64,000 nt of DNA from Cytobacillus oceanisediminis. Lineage in GTDB: Bacteria; Bacillota; Bacilli; Bacillales; Cytobacillaceae. Made by a program: the position numbers and the translations under genes. Where the stretch lies: assembly GCF_007830235.1 (NCBI RefSeq), contig NZ_VLKI01000022.1, positions 20,015-84,014 on the forward strand, read 5' to 3'. The notes under the pieces are model-generated. The model searched no databases and had not been told where the DNA came from. It was given only the letters and a program-made list of their open reading frames with translations. Of this stretch, positions 63,356 to 64,000 are shown one piece after another; position 1 is the stretch's first letter; each line of letters starts with the position of its first letter.

Positions 63356-63715
63356 CTAGTACACCGGTGTACAATAACCCAGAAAATTTGGGTTGTTTCC
63401 TCTAACGATATCATCATAAAAAAGCCGGAGATAATTTGTTAAAGTGCCTTCCATGCCTTTTCCTATCATTCTATTATCAATATTTATTATAGGCTTGATA
63501 CCTATGGCTGTGCCTGTAAAAAAAACTTCATCAGCCGAGTAAAGTTCAGCTCTTGATAGACTTTGTTCATAAACAGGAATTTTCAATACGATTTTTGCTA
63601 ATTGTATGACAGTATCTCGAGTGATTCCTGCCAGTATGTTATCGGAAATCGGCGGGGTAATTAATTTATTGTTTTTTATCACTAATGTTGCATTAATAAA
63701 AATCCAATATTAGAA
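63356..63715 (-). pseudogene. Branched-chain aminotransferase, C-terminal half, cut by an IS element
   Basis: The minus-strand frame reads NATLVIKNNKLITPPISDNI, then GITRDTVIQLAK, then ELYSADEVFFTGTAIGIKPI, the C-terminal half of a class-IV aminotransferase (IlvE). The N-terminal half with the catalytic lysine is absent, and the match stops near 63690-63715, where sequence belonging to the IS4-type element starts. The last codons include the perfect palindrome GTACACCGGTGTAC (63359-63372). Confidence 0.8.
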
Positions 63716-64000
63716 ATACTCAAAATGTTCAATTTTATTATTTTGTGCAAAGAAAAAGTCCTTTATAATGGATTAGTCAGGTGGTAACCCGTCCAAATCC
63801 ACTATAAAAGGACTCACACTATGGACAAGATTACACGAAAAACTTCATTTGGACAATGGTTTTCACCATTAAATCTTCAACTTTTTGAAGAACAGGTGAA
63901 AACCATGAAATTAGATTACTATACAAAGAAATTAACGACGGAATCATTTCTTAAATTATTACTCTTTGCGCAGTTAGAAGAAGTTGAAAGTCTCCACGCT
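63716..64000 (+). mobile_element. IS4-family insertion sequence, left end
   Basis: This is the start of an insertion element that runs beyond the window. The left boundary is estimated from where the aminotransferase homology ends (63690-63715); I cannot see the second inverted repeat. The transposase gene starts at 63821. Confidence 0.6.
63821..64000 (+). CDS. IS4-family transposase, 5' part only
   Basis: The 60 visible codons begin MDKITRKTSFGQWFSPLNLQ and continue with MKLDYYTKKLTTESFLKLLL. This is the N-terminal DUF4372-type region found in IS4-group transposases of Bacilli. The DDE catalytic part lies outside the window. No strong Shine-Dalgarno is seen before ATG 63821, which is usual for transposases. 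Confidence 0.78.
   Translation, partial: MDKITRKTSFGQWFSPLNLQLFEEQVKTMKLDYYTKKLTTESFLKLLLFAQLEEVESLHA

Noticed and set aside
63359..63372. Perfect 14-base palindrome as an operator
   Set aside because: It lies in the last codons of the aminotransferase remnant and has no promoter near; probably chance.

Overview
Organism and general character. The window reads as chromosomal DNA of a low-GC, endospore-former-type Bacillaceae (Bacillus/Mesobacillus/Cytobacillus-like). The support is strong AGGAGG Shine-Dalgarno sites, frequent TTG and GTG starts, a HelD-type helicase, YczE, YumC-type reductase and BCCT families, CcpA cre-like boxes, and the dispersed GC-rich palindromic repeat common between Bacillus genes. 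No rRNA, tRNA or CRISPR array was seen. Most of the window is accessory catabolic DNA: four nutrient-utilisation modules, each with its own regulator and transporter, separated by stretches with broken genes. Region 1 (0.4-13.3 kb): an ectoine/hydroxyectoine degradation cluster. It holds EutB, a PucR regulator, ectoine hydrolase DoeA/EutD, EutC, a cystathionine-gamma-synthase-like PLP enzyme, an M20 deacetylase, a homoserine-dehydrogenase-like protein, an aldehyde dehydrogenase (DoeC role) and a BCCT carrier. The AstE/AspA-type deacetylase and the diaminobutyrate aminotransferase of the proteobacterial pathway are absent here, and two enzymes not expected in that pathway sit in the operon. This is the best candidate in the window for an undescribed pathway variant. 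Region 2 (13.3-27 kb): a patchwork of remnants (integrase, sugar O-acetyltransferase, MocR-type regulator, paiB, methyltransferase) among small intact units: DUF4256, MerR plus alcohol dehydrogenase, MaoC-like protein, MFS, ArsR plus VOC protein, YczE/MarR, GNAT and HelD. Several have clear operators, including an apparently leaderless, autoregulated arsR-type gene. Region 3 (27-35.3 kb): a tripartite tricarboxylate transporter (tctC-tctB-tctA) with an unknown protein, a RraA/HMG-aldolase-like enzyme, a 6PGDH-like dehydrogenase, an MFS carrier and an RpiR regulator. It lies between two related 3' remnants of a coiled-coil gene in direct orientation. Region 4 (35.7-41 kb): a second BCCT carrier, a cupredoxin, a small membrane protein and a sorbosone-dehydrogenase-like beta-propeller. 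Region 5 (40.5-48.9 kb): a sigma-54 enhancer-binding regulator diverges from a -24/-12 promoter that drives a ferredoxin-NADP reductase, a CntA-like Rieske oxygenase, an aldehyde dehydrogenase, a D-malate/tartrate-type dehydrogenase and, further on, a third BCCT carrier. The set fits carnitine -> trimethylamine + malic semialdehyde -> malate -> pyruvate. Region 6 (49-61.1 kb): an aromatic meta-cleavage pathway: IclR regulator, acylating acetaldehyde dehydrogenase, 4-hydroxy-2-oxovalerate aldolase, a regulator joining an XylR-type sensor to a PucR-type DNA-binding domain, a two-component flavin monooxygenase, a RibF-like protein without recognisable riboflavin-kinase motifs, MhpB-type extradiol dioxygenase, C-C hydrolase, hydratase and MFS uptake. 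Region 7 (61.2-64 kb): an EamA exporter, an Lrp regulator, and a branched-chain aminotransferase cut off beside an IS4-type transposase that runs off the window end. All assignments were made by reading translations and motifs; no database search was run.
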